Part shown: positions 31,444 through 41,274 of the stretch, in pieces
How positions within the stretch are numbered: position 1 is the stretch's first letter
Layout: each line of letters starts with the position of its first letter
NCBI GenBank assembly: GCA_026005175.1
Contig: BPKO01000001.1
Coordinates: forward strand, 248,001-312,000
Direction: 5' to 3'
DNA length: 64,000 nucleotides
Source: Candidatus Tectimicrobiota bacterium
GTDB lineage: Bacteria; Tectomicrobia; Entotheonellia; Entotheonellales; Entotheonellaceae
Made by a program: the position numbers and the translations under genes
Notes under the pieces: generated by a model
What the model was told of the DNA's origin: nothing
What the model saw: only the letters and a program-made list of their open reading frames with translations
The model's database searches: none

Positions 31444-32611
31444 ATGGGCGAGACGAACATGAGCGCCAGGCGTGTGGAGAAGCTCGCGCTTCTGGTCGGG
31501 TCGAACCCACTGCCCAACTACCTGGCGGCTGTGATCCTCAGGCCCCCGCGAGGTCGTCCTGCTCTATTCGCCGGAGACGCGAGAGCCGGCGGACCACCTG
31601 CGTGCGGCACTGAGAGAGCGGGACAGCACCATCGACCTGAGGGACGTGTGCATTGCCGATGCCACCGATGTCCGCAAGATCCGCGATGCTTGCTCTACCC
31701 TCAGGGTGGATCACCTCCACTACAGCGGGGGCACGAAACCTATGGCGGCGCACGCACTGCAAGCCTGTGGGCTCTGCGATTCTCAGCTCTCCTACCTCGA
31801 CGAGCGAAAAGGGCTCCTGCGGTTCGACGATGGTTACGACATCCAGCTCGATCGGGAGGACCTCGGGCTGACGCTCGAACTCCTGCTCAAGCTCCACGGG
31901 ATTGAACGCGTGGTATCCGACGGAGATAGTTCGGGAACGCCCACCGAGCACGACGCGACCGCGGTGGCACGCTACGTCCTGAACCGGCCCGAGGCCGCCG
32001 ACGAGCTGCGGACCGCGCTTCGGCCCAACGATCGGCGCCGAAACATCACACAAGCGAGGCGGGACCCCTGGCGCCCGCCTCCCGAGTTATCGCTTACCGT
32101 TTCCGTGGTTCCTGACCACGACTGGACGAACGACCGGTACAAGAAGTGGGACGCTTTCCTCTGCGGCGGGTGGCTTGAGCGCTGGATCGCGGCGCTGATC
32201 CGCACCTGCCTCGACGGAGCACCCGGCGTCGTGGACGTGGGTGTTCACTGTAAGCGCGCGCGGCCGTCCCCGGCCGAGTTCGAGATCGACGTGGCGGTGG
32301 TTCGCCGCCATCGTCTATACGTGGTCTCTTGTACGACCGACCGCAAGAAAGCGCTGTGCAAGTCCAAGCTCTTCGAGGTGTCGATGCGTGCCCGTCAGAT
32401 GGGAGGCGATTTGGCTCGCAGCGCCCTGGCCTGTCTCGTCGACCGAGGAGATGAGAAGGGTCCTTTCGTAGAGCAGCTCCGCGCGGACATCGCCAGCATC
32501 TGGGATGCGCCGAACATCCCTCGCGTCTTCGGCCTCGCGGATCTGCGCGAATGGGCAGGGGTGAGCGGCGATGTGAACCTGAGTACCTTGAAGGAGTGGC
32601 TCGACTCATGA
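31444..32611 (+). CDS. CARF-domain nuclease (Card1/Can2-like, DUF1887 type), one frameshift
   Basis: Probable cyclic-oligoadenylate-activated effector of the type III operon. AGGAGG precedes ATG 31444. The N-terminal CARF-like part reads KLALLVGSNPLPNYLAAVIL, REVVLLYSPETREPADHLRA and VDHLHYSGGTKPMAAHA. The run of five C at 31543-31547 has one base too many for a continuous frame. The C-terminal PD-(D/E)XK-like domain reads WLERWIAALIRTCLDGAPGV, FEIDVAVVRRHRLYVVSCTT, LCKSKLFEVSMRARQMGGDL. The aspartate of EIDV is present, but the usual ExK after the last strand reads SCT. It ends 13 bp before cas10. Confidence 0.72.
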
Positions 32612-32624
32612 GGAGAGGTATGGC

Positions 32625-34181
32625 ATGCCGGTTCTGACGGGCATTGACGTGCTGGGCGTGCAACGGTACGTGTTCGCTTCGAACCGCCTGCGCGACACAG
32701 TAGCAGCATCGTGGCTGGTTCAGTGGGCCACGGCGCGAGACGGGGCGCTCGACGGCAGCGGCGGGGACGTGCTCCAGGCGAGCGGCGGGGTGGCGATCCT
32801 GAGCTTCCCGGACGAAGCGCGGGCGCGCGACTTCGCCACTCGTTACACGCGCCGGCTGTACGACGTGGCCCCCGGTCTGGAAGTCGCGGTGGCGCACCGA
32901 AGCTATTCCTCGGGCGGGCTCGCCAGGGCGATGGAGCAGCTTCAGATCGATCTCGCCGTCGCTAAGCTCGAGCGCGTGCCATCTTCCCCACAGCTCGGGC
33001 TCTCGGTAACGGCATCCTGTCGCATCACGGGATTGCCGGCCAGCGGCTGCGACCCCCAGGATCCGACCGTTCCGTTGGCGCGCATGGTTCTCCGCTGGCG
33101 TGACTCCGATGTGCGCGCGAACGCGACAAGCCGATGGGACGCCTATCTCGATGGCGACGCTCGCTACGCCTTCCCGGCCGAGATCGACGACATGGGCAGG
33201 ACGCGGGGAGAGACCAGCCTTCTGGGTGTGGTCCACGTGGACGGAAACGGCGTGGGGAGGCGGATCGCGTCTTGGTTGCGGCAGTGCGTCGAGAAAGGGC
33301 GGTCGGACGACGACGTTCGTCGTGGCGTGGCCGCCTGGTCCTCGGCCCTCGACGAGTGCGGGAGGCGCGCCCTCCGGGCCGTCGTGCACCGCGTGGTTGC
33401 TGCGACGAAGCAAAACGACCAGGGAACGTGGTGCCTGGTCGGAGCCGTCCCGCAGCTCGCGTTCCAGCTCAAGAGCCAGAATGACCGGGTACTATTGCCT
33501 CTTCGCCCGGTCCTGCTGGGCGGAGACGACCTTACGTTCCTCTGCGACGGGAGGATCGCCCTCGACCTCGCGGAAACGGCGCTGGAGGTCTTTACCGGCG
33601 ATGCTCCGTCTCTGGGTCGGGTGACTGCCTGCGCCGGTGTGGCGGTGGTTCCCTCGCACACCCCATTCGAGCGAGCCTACGCCCTCGCCGAAGCACTCTG
33701 CAACCACGCAAAGCAGCGCCGCCGCGAGCGCAACGACGACGGGAGTTGGATTGACTGGCACATCGGGGCGCCGCGTCCCGGAGAAGGTATTCGCGAGCTC
33801 AGGGCCCGCGCCTATTCGCACCGTACTGCTGCCACCTTCCTCAAGCTGACGTGCCGTCCGTACCGCCTCGGTTCAGGCCCCGAGGATCCAGAGACATGGC
33901 GGTGGCTGTCGCGGAACGTCCTCGGGACGGGCGCGAACGGCTTTCGGGGGCCGCGCTGGGCGCAGCATCGCAACAAATTGAAGCAGCTCGCGTGGGTTGT
34001 GCGCGAGGGCCCGGACGGCGTGCAGCGCGCTCGCGAGGCATGGACTGCAGCGGCGGACATTCCTTGGCCCAGTGATCTCGACAAGACTAACGGCTTCTTT
34101 GATGGAGTTCGGACGCCACTTTTGGACGCGCTAGAGCTGCTGGGCATCCATCTGCCCCTCGATAGGGAGGCGCACATATGA
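32625..34181 (+). CDS. cas10: Cas10-like large subunit, short form without HD nuclease domain
   Basis: Protein of 518 residues. The N-terminus, LTGIDVLGVQRYVFASNRLR DTVAAS, resembles the first palm/Cmr2-type start. GVVHVDGNGVGRRIASW gives the first-palm acidic site, and VLLGGDDLTFLC places GGDD at residues 299-302, the cyclase signature for making cyclic oligoadenylate. No HD motif precedes the palm and the protein is well below the usual 700-1000 residues, so single-strand DNA cleavage by Cas10 is not expected. The stop overlaps the next start (ATGA). The neighbouring CARF nuclease is the natural receiver of its signal. Confidence 0.82.
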   Translation: MPVLTGIDVLGVQRYVFASNRLRDTVAASWLVQWATARDGALDGSGGDVLQASGGVAILSFPDEARARDFATRYTRRLYDVAPGLEVAVAHRSYSSGGLARAMEQLQIDLAVAKLERVPSSPQLGLSVTASCRITGLPASGCDPQDPTVPLARMVLRWRDSDVRANATSRWDAYLDGDARYAFPAEIDDMGRTRGETSLLGVVHVDGNGVGRRIASWLRQCVEKGRSDDDVRRGVAAWSSALDECGRRALRAVVHRVVAATKQNDQGTWCLVGAVPQLAFQLKSQNDRVLLPLRPVLLGGDDLTFLCDGRIALDLAETALEVFTGDAPSLGRVTACAGVAVVPSHTPFERAYALAEALCNHAKQRRRERNDDGSWIDWHIGAPRPGEGIRELRARAYSHRTAATFLKLTCRPYRLGSGPEDPETWRWLSRNVLGTGANGFRGPRWAQHRNKLKQLAWVVREGPDGVQRAREAWTAAADIPWPSDLDKTNGFFDGVRTPLLDALELLGIHLPLDREAHI

Positions 34182-34813
34182 CCCTTCGCCCTGAGAGCCT
34201 CGTTGTCGAGCTCCTCTCCGACACGACGTTCGGGCGTGGAGAGGGCACGCCGGGCGTCGTCGATGTGGAGGTCGAGCACGACAACCATGGCCTGCCCATG
34301 CTGGGTGGCAAGGCGCTGCGAGGCCTTCTACGCGACTCGTGGCTGTCGATGCAGGCGTACTTTCCGGACCTGCACGGCGCGGCCTGCCGGGTGTTCGGCC
34401 CTCACGGCGACCTCGATGAGACGGCTATCCTCCGCATCGGCGATGCGATAGTGGAACCCGCCGCCCGCGCCTACTTCGTCGCCGCCTCCGAGCGTGAGCA
34501 CCATCCGCTGGATCGGGCGACCATTCTCGAAGCGCTCACCGATATTCGGTCGCAGACTGCGGAGGAGCGCTCCACGGGTGCGCCAGCCCGCAGGACGTTG
34601 CGGACGGTTCGCGTCGTACTGCGCGGGTTGAAGCTTGTCGCGCCTCTTTTGTGGCTTGCGAAACCAGACGCGAAGGACTGTCAGTGCCTGGCCCTCGCGG
34701 CTCTGGCCACGCGACATGGCGGTCTCGGCCGCAATCGGGGCCGAGGCCACCTACGCATCACGGTGGATGGGAACTTGGATCGAACCCGGGCGCTCGCGCG
34801 AGGTACAGCATGA
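34178..34813 (+). CDS. Cas7-like RAMP protein (Csm3-type)
   Basis: Backbone subunit of a type III effector, 211 residues. DTTFGRGEGTPGVVDVEVEH, DNHGLPMLGGKALRGLLRDS is the RAMP opening with an aspartate before the GLP.L.G..LRG.LRD signature, placed like the RNA-cleaving aspartate of Csm3. RHGGLGRNRGRGHLRI is the C-terminal glycine-rich loop of the RAMP fold. Four-base overlaps link it to cas10 and csx10. One of three Cas7-type units in the operon. Confidence 0.78.
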   Translation: MTLRPESLVVELLSDTTFGRGEGTPGVVDVEVEHDNHGLPMLGGKALRGLLRDSWLSMQAYFPDLHGAACRVFGPHGDLDETAILRIGDAIVEPAARAYFVAASEREHHPLDRATILEALTDIRSQTAEERSTGAPARRTLRTVRVVLRGLKLVAPLLWLAKPDAKDCQCLALAALATRHGGLGRNRGRGHLRITVDGNLDRTRALARGTA

Positions 34814-36468
34814 TTTGCCGCTACCTGCCCTACACATTGACGTTGCACGCTCCGGCGGTCCTGACCGCGCTCGGCGGGGACCCCAACAGCTCGCGCACAC
34901 TACCGTTCATTCCGGGGTCTGCGATTCGCGGTGCCGCCGCTCGTGCGCTCGGAGACCCCGGTACGGATCCGCAACGACTGCGGACCTTCCGGGCGCTTAT
35001 CCTCGATGGTAGCGTCCGCTTTCTCAATGCCTACCCGCGTGTGGCGGGCAGGAGAGCGCTACCGACGCCGGTGTCACTCCGCGTGGACAAGACGGCGGTG
35101 CTTGGGCCGGACGGGGAACTGGAGGCCTGGGACCTGGCGGCCTTTGCTGGCGTGCGGGAGGATGACGAAAACGACTGGCCCGAAGTCACATTCTCTCCGG
35201 TCCCGGAGCCTTTCGTGACGATCAGCGCGGCACAGCCAGTGCGCGTTGGCCCCGCTCGCGGCAGTCGCATTCATCAGCAGCGCGACCGGCAGCGGGGACG
35301 TGCGTGGAAGGATCCGACGACCGAGGAGCCGCACGGAACGATCTTCGTCTTCGAGTTCCTGGAAGCGGGCCAAGAGTTCGATGGGCTCGTTCAGGTCTTC
35401 GGGGAAGATGAGGCGGCGTGCGAAGCCTTGGAGCGCCAAGTCAAGGCGGCGCTCGAGCCCCCAATCCTCATCGGGAGATCCCGGCGTGGTGGCTATGGCG
35501 GCGACGCCACGATTTCGTGGGCTCAGGCACGGGACAGGGAGGTGATTGGTCAGGGTTTAGTCGGCGCGGATCTTCCCGCGGGCAGGCAGTTCCGCGCCGT
35601 CCTCACATCGCCGTATATCGGCCGCGACCCCCACACTGGGCAGCTCGACCCTTCACGCTTCGCGGAGGAGATTGTGGAAAGACTCCGGGGTCGCGCGAGG
35701 ATCGTGCGGCGACGGTGGAGCTTCGACCTCGCCGGAGGCTTCAATCGGAAGTGGCGGCTGGAGATCCCTCAGGCCCTTGCGTGCGCGGCCGGGTCCGTGC
35801 TGGTGCTGGAGACGACGAAGCCGATTCGCCTGGCCGACCTGCTGGAGGTGGAGCACAGCGGACTCGGTGAGCGGCGCGTGGACGGGTTCGGCCGTTTGAC
35901 GTTCCTCGAAGCGCCCTCCCAAAGGCTGGTGCTCCGCGTGCCCTCGCCGACGCCCGTGAAGGCGCCGGCAGAAGGCGAGGTTCCCGAGCTGGTTCGATTT
36001 GCCGAGGCTCGCATCGTGGACGCAGCCGTAGAACGTGCCATTCGAGAGGAAGCTGCGCGCCTCGCTCGAAGCGCGACGAGGATCCCGACGCCAAGCCTCC
36101 TCGGTCGTCTTCGCAACGCCATGAGACCGGAGCCGGAGACGGCGCTCGCGACGATCCGGACCTGGCTCGGGCACGACGGACCCTCGGAGACCCGGCTTAG
36201 GCGTCCAGCCCTGGATCAGCTGGAGCGCTGCCGACTGGACAAGGGACAGCGACTTTCTGACTGGCTACGCGAGATGGCTGCCACTGATGGCGGGCAGCAG
36301 CTCGCGGAAACACTGAGGCTCGATGCCCTCGTCCAGAGATTCCACATCATCTCCGAAGCCACGGCGCGCGAGCATCTCGGGAGCCTTGAACTTTCTTTGC
36401 GCGCGCGGTTCATCGACAACGTGCTTGCTGCTCTCTCCCGGACAAAACGCCAACGGAGGTCATCGTGA
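34810..36468 (+). CDS. csx10: Csx10-family RAMP protein (type III-D)
   Basis: Protein of 552 residues. The start, YLPYTLTLHAPAVLTALGGD followed by SRTLPFIPGSAIRGAAARAL, and the block FLNAYPRVAGRRALPTPVSL fit Csx10, the Cas5-like subunit of subtype III-D. RIHQQRDRQRGRAWKD and IGRSRRGGYGGDATISW follow; the second holds the glycine-rich loop. ERRVDGFGRLTFLEAP is a second such loop. The C-terminal 180 residues are helical and charged and may include a fused small-subunit-like part. ATG overlaps the upstream stop; its own stop overlaps a GTG. Confidence 0.8.
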   Translation: MICRYLPYTLTLHAPAVLTALGGDPNSSRTLPFIPGSAIRGAAARALGDPGTDPQRLRTFRALILDGSVRFLNAYPRVAGRRALPTPVSLRVDKTAVLGPDGELEAWDLAAFAGVREDDENDWPEVTFSPVPEPFVTISAAQPVRVGPARGSRIHQQRDRQRGRAWKDPTTEEPHGTIFVFEFLEAGQEFDGLVQVFGEDEAACEALERQVKAALEPPILIGRSRRGGYGGDATISWAQARDREVIGQGLVGADLPAGRQFRAVLTSPYIGRDPHTGQLDPSRFAEEIVERLRGRARIVRRRWSFDLAGGFNRKWRLEIPQALACAAGSVLVLETTKPIRLADLLEVEHSGLGERRVDGFGRLTFLEAPSQRLVLRVPSPTPVKAPAEGEVPELVRFAEARIVDAAVERAIREEAARLARSATRIPTPSLLGRLRNAMRPEPETALATIRTWLGHDGPSETRLRRPALDQLERCRLDKGQRLSDWLREMAATDGGQQLAETLRLDALVQRFHIISEATAREHLGSLELSLRARFIDNVLAALSRTKRQRRSS

Positions 36469-37910
36469 ACCCCGCATTGACCACCGTTCTGAGCGATTCG
36501 GGCGGCGTTCGGTCCGTCGTCGCCCGCTGGACGATCGAAGCGGACCTGGTCCTCGAGAGCGCGACCCATCTCGGAGGTGAGTCTTTGGAGCCGACGGACA
36601 TGATGCTTCTACGGGACCCGCGCACCGGTCGGCCGCTCCTTCCCGGAACGTCGCTGGCAGGTGCCCTGCGGTCGCACCTGGCGGATGTGCTGGGCGGTTA
36701 TCGAACGGCGGAGGATGCGCGCGTGGCTCGGCTGTTCGGCGGTGCGCGTGGGGATGACGTAGGGCCGCAGAGTCCGGTGATCGTGTTCGACAGCTTGGGT
36801 GAATTGCCAGCCAACTACCCGGTCGAGATTAGGGACGGGGTTCAAATCGATGCCGCGCGGGGCATCGCGGAGGATCGGAAGAAGTTCGACTTCGAGGTTC
36901 TGCCGACAGGCACGCGGTTCCCGCTACGGTTCGATCTACTGATTCCCAGCGCAAATCAGGAAGAGGAACTCCTGAGCCTTCTGGTGACGGCGCTCGGCGG
37001 ACTCTCCTCGGGCGATATTGTGCTGGGAGCTCGACGCTCACGGGGACTCGGGGCTGTGCGCACCGAAGGTTGGCGCAGCGTCCGATATGACCTTTCCTCG
37101 CGCGACGGCTGGATGTCGTGGATCCTTTCTGATGCCGAGTCTCCAACCGCACGCGACGGGAAGGACCATCATGATGCGGCGGCTGCCTGCCAGGCTGCCC
37201 GGCCTGGCTTGATGTTGCAGCGCTACGACGACCGGCGGCGGCGAATCGTTGCCGAACTCGCTCTCTGCTTGAAGCGTCCCCTGCTTGTTCGCAGCGCGCC
37301 AGTGACCCCTGACGCGCCGGACGCTGCGCACATGCAGTCGGCTGGACGGTCCGTCCTACCGGGAACCAGCCTAGCCGGGGTACTTCGTAAGGAAGCCCTG
37401 CGCGTGGCGCGCATCGTGCGACAAACTCAGGGCGACGCCGCCCTATGGGTGGAGCGGCTCTTCGGGGCGAGAATGGAGGGAACCGAGAACATTGTCTCCA
37501 CGCAACTTAAGGCCTCACGGCTTCGCATCAGCGAGAGCGCTATCGAGCATGGCACGCGCACCCGGCCCGCGCGTGTCCGCATCGATCGCTTCACGCAGGG
37601 CGTCGTGCCAGGCGCGCTGTTCGATGAGGAGGTGGAGCACGCCGGCACGGTCCGAGTGCGCATGGAGCTTCGCAATCCTGAGCCCGGGGAGCTGGGCCTT
37701 CTCGTTCTGCTGCTCAAGGATCTTCTAAGCGGCGATCTCCCCGTCGGCGGGACGTCGGCCGTTGGTCGCGGAGTCATGCAGGGAACGGCGACCCTACGCT
37801 TGGAGGACGCGGCTGAAGTGTCTCTGGATCCTGAAAAACCTGTGGACCCACGAATTGACCGCGCCATCGAGGAGTTCTGGAACTTGCCTGCAATGGGAGG
37901 TAGCACGTAA
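36465..37910 (+). CDS. Double RAMP protein: two fused Cas7-like domains
   Basis: Protein of 481 residues with two RAMP units. Unit one: IEADLVLESATHLGGESLEP, LLRDPRTGRPLLPGTSLAGA, and LGARRSRGLGAVRTEGW. Unit two: PDAPDAAHMQSAGRSVLPGT SLAGVLRKEA and GGTSAVGRGVMQGTATL. Each has the D...LPGTSLAG.LR opening and a glycine-rich loop, the standard Cas7 layout. Fusion of backbone subunits is known in III-D and III-E systems. GTG start overlaps csx10; the stop overlaps csx19 (TAATG). Confidence 0.78.
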   Translation: MNPALTTVLSDSGGVRSVVARWTIEADLVLESATHLGGESLEPTDMMLLRDPRTGRPLLPGTSLAGALRSHLADVLGGYRTAEDARVARLFGGARGDDVGPQSPVIVFDSLGELPANYPVEIRDGVQIDAARGIAEDRKKFDFEVLPTGTRFPLRFDLLIPSANQEEELLSLLVTALGGLSSGDIVLGARRSRGLGAVRTEGWRSVRYDLSSRDGWMSWILSDAESPTARDGKDHHDAAAACQAARPGLMLQRYDDRRRRIVAELALCLKRPLLVRSAPVTPDAPDAAHMQSAGRSVLPGTSLAGVLRKEALRVARIVRQTQGDAALWVERLFGARMEGTENIVSTQLKASRLRISESAIEHGTRTRPARVRIDRFTQGVVPGALFDEEVEHAGTVRVRMELRNPEPGELGLLVLLLKDLLSGDLPVGGTSAVGRGVMQGTATLRLEDAAEVSLDPEKPVDPRIDRAIEEFWNLPAMGGST

Positions 37911-38479
37911 TGCGTATCGAAGGCTGCCGGATCGAGCTGCTCGACCATTCCGCCTGCACAGCTTGGCTCGACCACGTGCTCGGCCGCGCCCCCGCGCCCG
38001 CGGACCTCGGTGATCCGGCGTGGTTGCTTTGCCACAGCGACGACGGCGTGACCTGGGGTCACCGCGATGGCGGTGTGTGGCGGTTGGCGTCGGCCTTTTT
38101 CCCGGAGCCATGCCCAGTGCCGTCGGAGATCAGGGTCCAGGAGATGCGTGTGTTCTCGTCAAAGGCGGAGGTACTGATTTGGCGTACCGACAATGGCCTG
38201 CGCGGACGTATGCTGGTTGATGACGATCACGGCCAGGTCGAAGACTCGCTCCGACCTGACGACGAGGAGCGCCTCCTGCTTTCAGGGCAGGTACACGACG
38301 AGCGGGACGGGTTCACGTGCGTCAGCGACGGCGGTGGGGGGATGCAGGTCTTGCCCCTACGGGTCCCGAAGAGGGACTCGTCCCGCTGGCCGCGGCTTCG
38401 TGTCCGCCACTACTTCGCGCGGGAAGAGAACACCGGCTCCATCCGGGTCGTTGCTACACGCCTCGTGGAGGTGAAATGA
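37910..38479 (+). CDS. csx19: Csx19-family CRISPR-associated protein
   Basis: Protein of 189 residues. The pattern WLLCHSDDGVTWGHRDGGVW, FPEPCPVPSEIRVQEMRVFS and KAEVLIWRTDNGLRGRML matches the Csx19 (TIGR03984) family found with type III-D genes; its molecular role is unknown. RLRVRHYFAREENTGSIRVV ends the protein. It is sandwiched between two RAMP genes with overlapping start and stop codons, so it is part of the same operon. Confidence 0.75.
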   Translation: MRIEGCRIELLDHSACTAWLDHVLGRAPAPADLGDPAWLLCHSDDGVTWGHRDGGVWRLASAFFPEPCPVPSEIRVQEMRVFSSKAEVLIWRTDNGLRGRMLVDDDHGQVEDSLRPDDEERLLLSGQVHDERDGFTCVSDGGGGMQVLPLRVPKRDSSRWPRLRVRHYFAREENTGSIRVVATRLVEVK

Positions 38480-40922
38480 TGCCTCGGCACGTGAATCCAA
38501 CCACACCGGACCGCACCGCGATTGCACCGTACAACTTCGTGCCACTGCCAGAGCGTGTCTTCACCGTGGAGAACGGGATCGAAGTCGGCGGCGAGAGGGT
38601 CAAGCCCTGGGAGATGCACGACCAGTACATACCCGGCACCCACAGCGGCTGGATCGACCTCAGGATCGAGACTCTCACGCCACTCTACATCCGTGGCGCC
38701 ACGGTCACGGACGTCCAAGAAAAGTGGGACGCCCGTGACGCGCGGCTTCGTCCCGATCCCTACAGGTACCCCGACGGCACCCCGGCCATCCCGGGGTCGA
38801 GCCTCCGGGGCATGGTACGGACTCTGGTCGAGATTCTCTCTTTCGGGAAGATCCAGCCTGTGAGTCCGGCGAAGCCGTTCTTTCGCGACATAAGCCCTGG
38901 CCGGATCAGCACTGAGTACCGTCGCCATTTCATCGAGGACCTCGGAACGATCCACAAAGGGACCGACATTCAAACCGGTCGGCCGGTGCAACGGTCGGCA
39001 CCGGGCTATCGAGCGCGAGTGCGGGCAGGGTTTATCGATCTGCGCAGCCAGACGATCCGCGAGTGTGTGTTTGCTCGGATCGAACACGATCTCATCAGTA
39101 AAACCTTCGCAGCCCCTATCCTCTGCGGATCGGGCCCGATGGCGACACCGAACTGGGCTTTTCAGCACTCTCGGATCTGGGTTCGGGTCGATCCGGTTGA
39201 GCGAGACTACTTTTTTAAGCGCAAGAGCACTGCACGGGGCCGCCAGCGACATCCCGACCTGTATCTCAGGTTCCGGAAAATCCAAGCGGCGTTGCCTTCC
39301 GAAAGGGACGGATATCAGCCAGCTACTCTTGTGATCACTGGCGGCGTTCCACACAAGCATCTTGAGTTCGTCTTCCTTGACCCGCCTCGAGAGGGCCCCG
39401 CATGGTCCGGATTCCAGACGACGTTTTGGATCGCTTTCACAGCGAAGATCAAATCACCCAGTGGCAGCAGAAGGCATTTCCGACCGACCAGCCGAAGGCG
39501 GGATGTCGAACGGCGCCCGGGCACCTGCGCGACGGCGAACCCGTGTTTTTTCTCACTGATGACGCTGGAAATCTCGTCTTTCTCGGCCGCGCTCAGATGT
39601 TCCGGTTTCCTTACGACCTGAGTCCGGAGGATCTTGTCCCTGAGGAGATACGCAGCGCGCGACTAGACTTTGCCGAAGCGATCTTCGGCAAGGTGGACGA
39701 AAACGGCGCGATCAAGGGGCGCGTTCAATTCGAAGATGCAGTGGCGGTTGAAGGCGGGCCAGAGTGGTACGAATCGTTACTCGTTCCCCAGATCCTATCG
39801 GCTCCGAAGCCGACAACCTTTCAACACTACCTCGCGCAGGACGGGAGGAAGGACAAGGACGAACTCACCACCTACCTGGAGGGGGACCGCACGACGATCC
39901 GCGGCCACAAGCTGTACTGGCACCGCTGGGATGAGCGGAGCGGCATTGCGCAGGTCAAGGAGCCCAACGACCACGACAGACGCCTCGAGGACCTACAACA
40001 GGTGAGCCCCGCGGACACGCAGCATACTATCATTCGCCCGGTGAAAGCGGGGGTCGTCTTCGCTGGCCGTGTCCGCTTCGAGAACCTGACCGACTTGGAG
40101 CTCGGTGCCCTGCTAGCAGCGCTCGAGCTGCCCGAAGGGTGCTGCCACCGCCTCGGAATGGGCAAACCGCTCGGGCTCGGAAGCGTCCGGATCAAGACTC
40201 GGCTCTGTCTTGTGGATCGGGCCGCCCGCTACCGAGCGTGGCAACCTACAGGCGAGATCGCCGGGGAAGATGGGAGTCGCTTCCGCACGGCCTTCGAGAA
40301 CGCAATGCTTCAGCACGCCCGATCGTCGGGCGAAACATTGCTGACTGACCAGCAAGGCCTTCGGCAGATCGCCCGTCTTGATGCTCTCTACCAGATGCTC
40401 TCGTGGGTGAACCGGCCGTCGCGCGACGCCACCCGCTACATGGTGATCGAAGGAGGCGACGCCACCCGTTACCCCAAGGATAACCGGGGGAATGTGAACG
40501 AGTTTCGAACCCGTCCGGTGCTCCCGACGCCGCACGCCGTGGCGGGTCGCACAGAGCCCGCGTGGCCGCCCGATCCCCCGCAGCCACGCTCGGCAGGTGG
40601 AAGTGTGGGTGTACCGACGCCGCCCAGTTCTCACGGCCCGGGCACGAGCGCTTCGCCCTCGCCCCGGTCACACTCTCCGACCGCCAGTGCGCCACCGGCC
40701 AAAGCGAAGCCTGTGCAGAAGGGACAGACGCGCACAGGAACCCTTAAGCGCAGCGCCGAAGGGTGGGTCGCCATGTTCGAGGGTGACCCACGGGAGGCCC
40801 GCATCGTCAATCCGGCCGATCTGCCGGAGACCGCCGCGGAGGGGTTGAGGGCGGAGTTTTTCATCACGGAGCAGAGCAAGCGCGGCGGGATCAAGGCGCG
40901 CTTCGAACGCGTCGAGGAGTGA
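38476..40922 (+). CDS. TIGR03986-type RAMP protein of the III-D operon, one frameshift
   Basis: Large RAMP protein of about 815 residues. Opening: YNFVPLPERVFTVENGIEVG, then DLRIETLTPLYIRGA and TPAIPGSSLRGMVRTLVEIL. In the four-C run at 39396-39399 one base seems missing; after it the frame continues VRIPDDVLDRFHSEDQITQW, EPVFFLTDDAGNLVFLGRAQ MFRFPY, and the glycine-rich HRLGMGKPLGLGSVRI. A proline/serine-rich linker (40560-40720) leads to a C-terminal S1/cold-shock-like tail, GTLKRSAEGWVAMFEGDPRE. The ATG overlaps csx19. It is the last gene of the operon; the next start is 8 bp downstream. Confidence 0.78.
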
Positions 40923-40929
40923 CAACGCC

Positions 40930-41264
40930 ATGAGGGATCTGCTGAAGCCCTCGCACGCCATCGCGACGCCTCATGAGGACATTCGCGAGGGACGCCCCGC
41001 CGAGGCGGTGTTCGCCGCCAACCTCTGGGCGGTTGTCGAAGGGACGGCCCCCCGAGGTTTACCGCGACGCCGATGGGTTTTTTCGGAAGACGTACCTGAC
41101 GACGGGGCTCTCATCGGTGCTGCGCCGGGTCGCGGGGGCTTTGTCTGGTCGCGGCGAATCGGGCGAGTGGATCATCAGCCTGCAGACCGCGCCCGACGCT
41201 GCGCGCGGAGGGCAAGCGCACGGCGTTCACGGACGCGCAGGAGTCGCTGTTTCAGACAGATTGA
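40930..41264 (+). pseudogene. DUF499 N-terminus fused to the 3' tail of a second DUF1156 methylase
   Basis: SHAIATPHEDIREGRPAEAV, FAANLWAVVEGTAP, then after a one-base shift in six C (41048-41053) EVYRDADGFFRKTYLTTGLS and IISLQTA, which is a DUF499 start. At about 41188 it jumps to RPTLRAEGKRTAFTDAQESL FQTD and a stop, a diverged copy of the last codons of the methylase at 31328-31403; 27 bp are identical. A deletion between a DUF499 gene and a second methylase gene made this joint. No function is expected. Confidence 0.75.
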
Positions 41265-41274
41265 AGGAGGCGAG

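Noticed and set aside
32094-33413. Minus-strand open frame across the CARF nuclease and cas10
   Set aside because: It overlaps two genes with strong motifs and translational coupling; no start signal or domain.
37160-37200. REP-like GCCTGCCAGGCTGCC inside the double RAMP gene
   Set aside because: No matching inverted stem of the GCAGGCT-AGCCTGC kind and the RAMP frame is uninterrupted; chance similarity.
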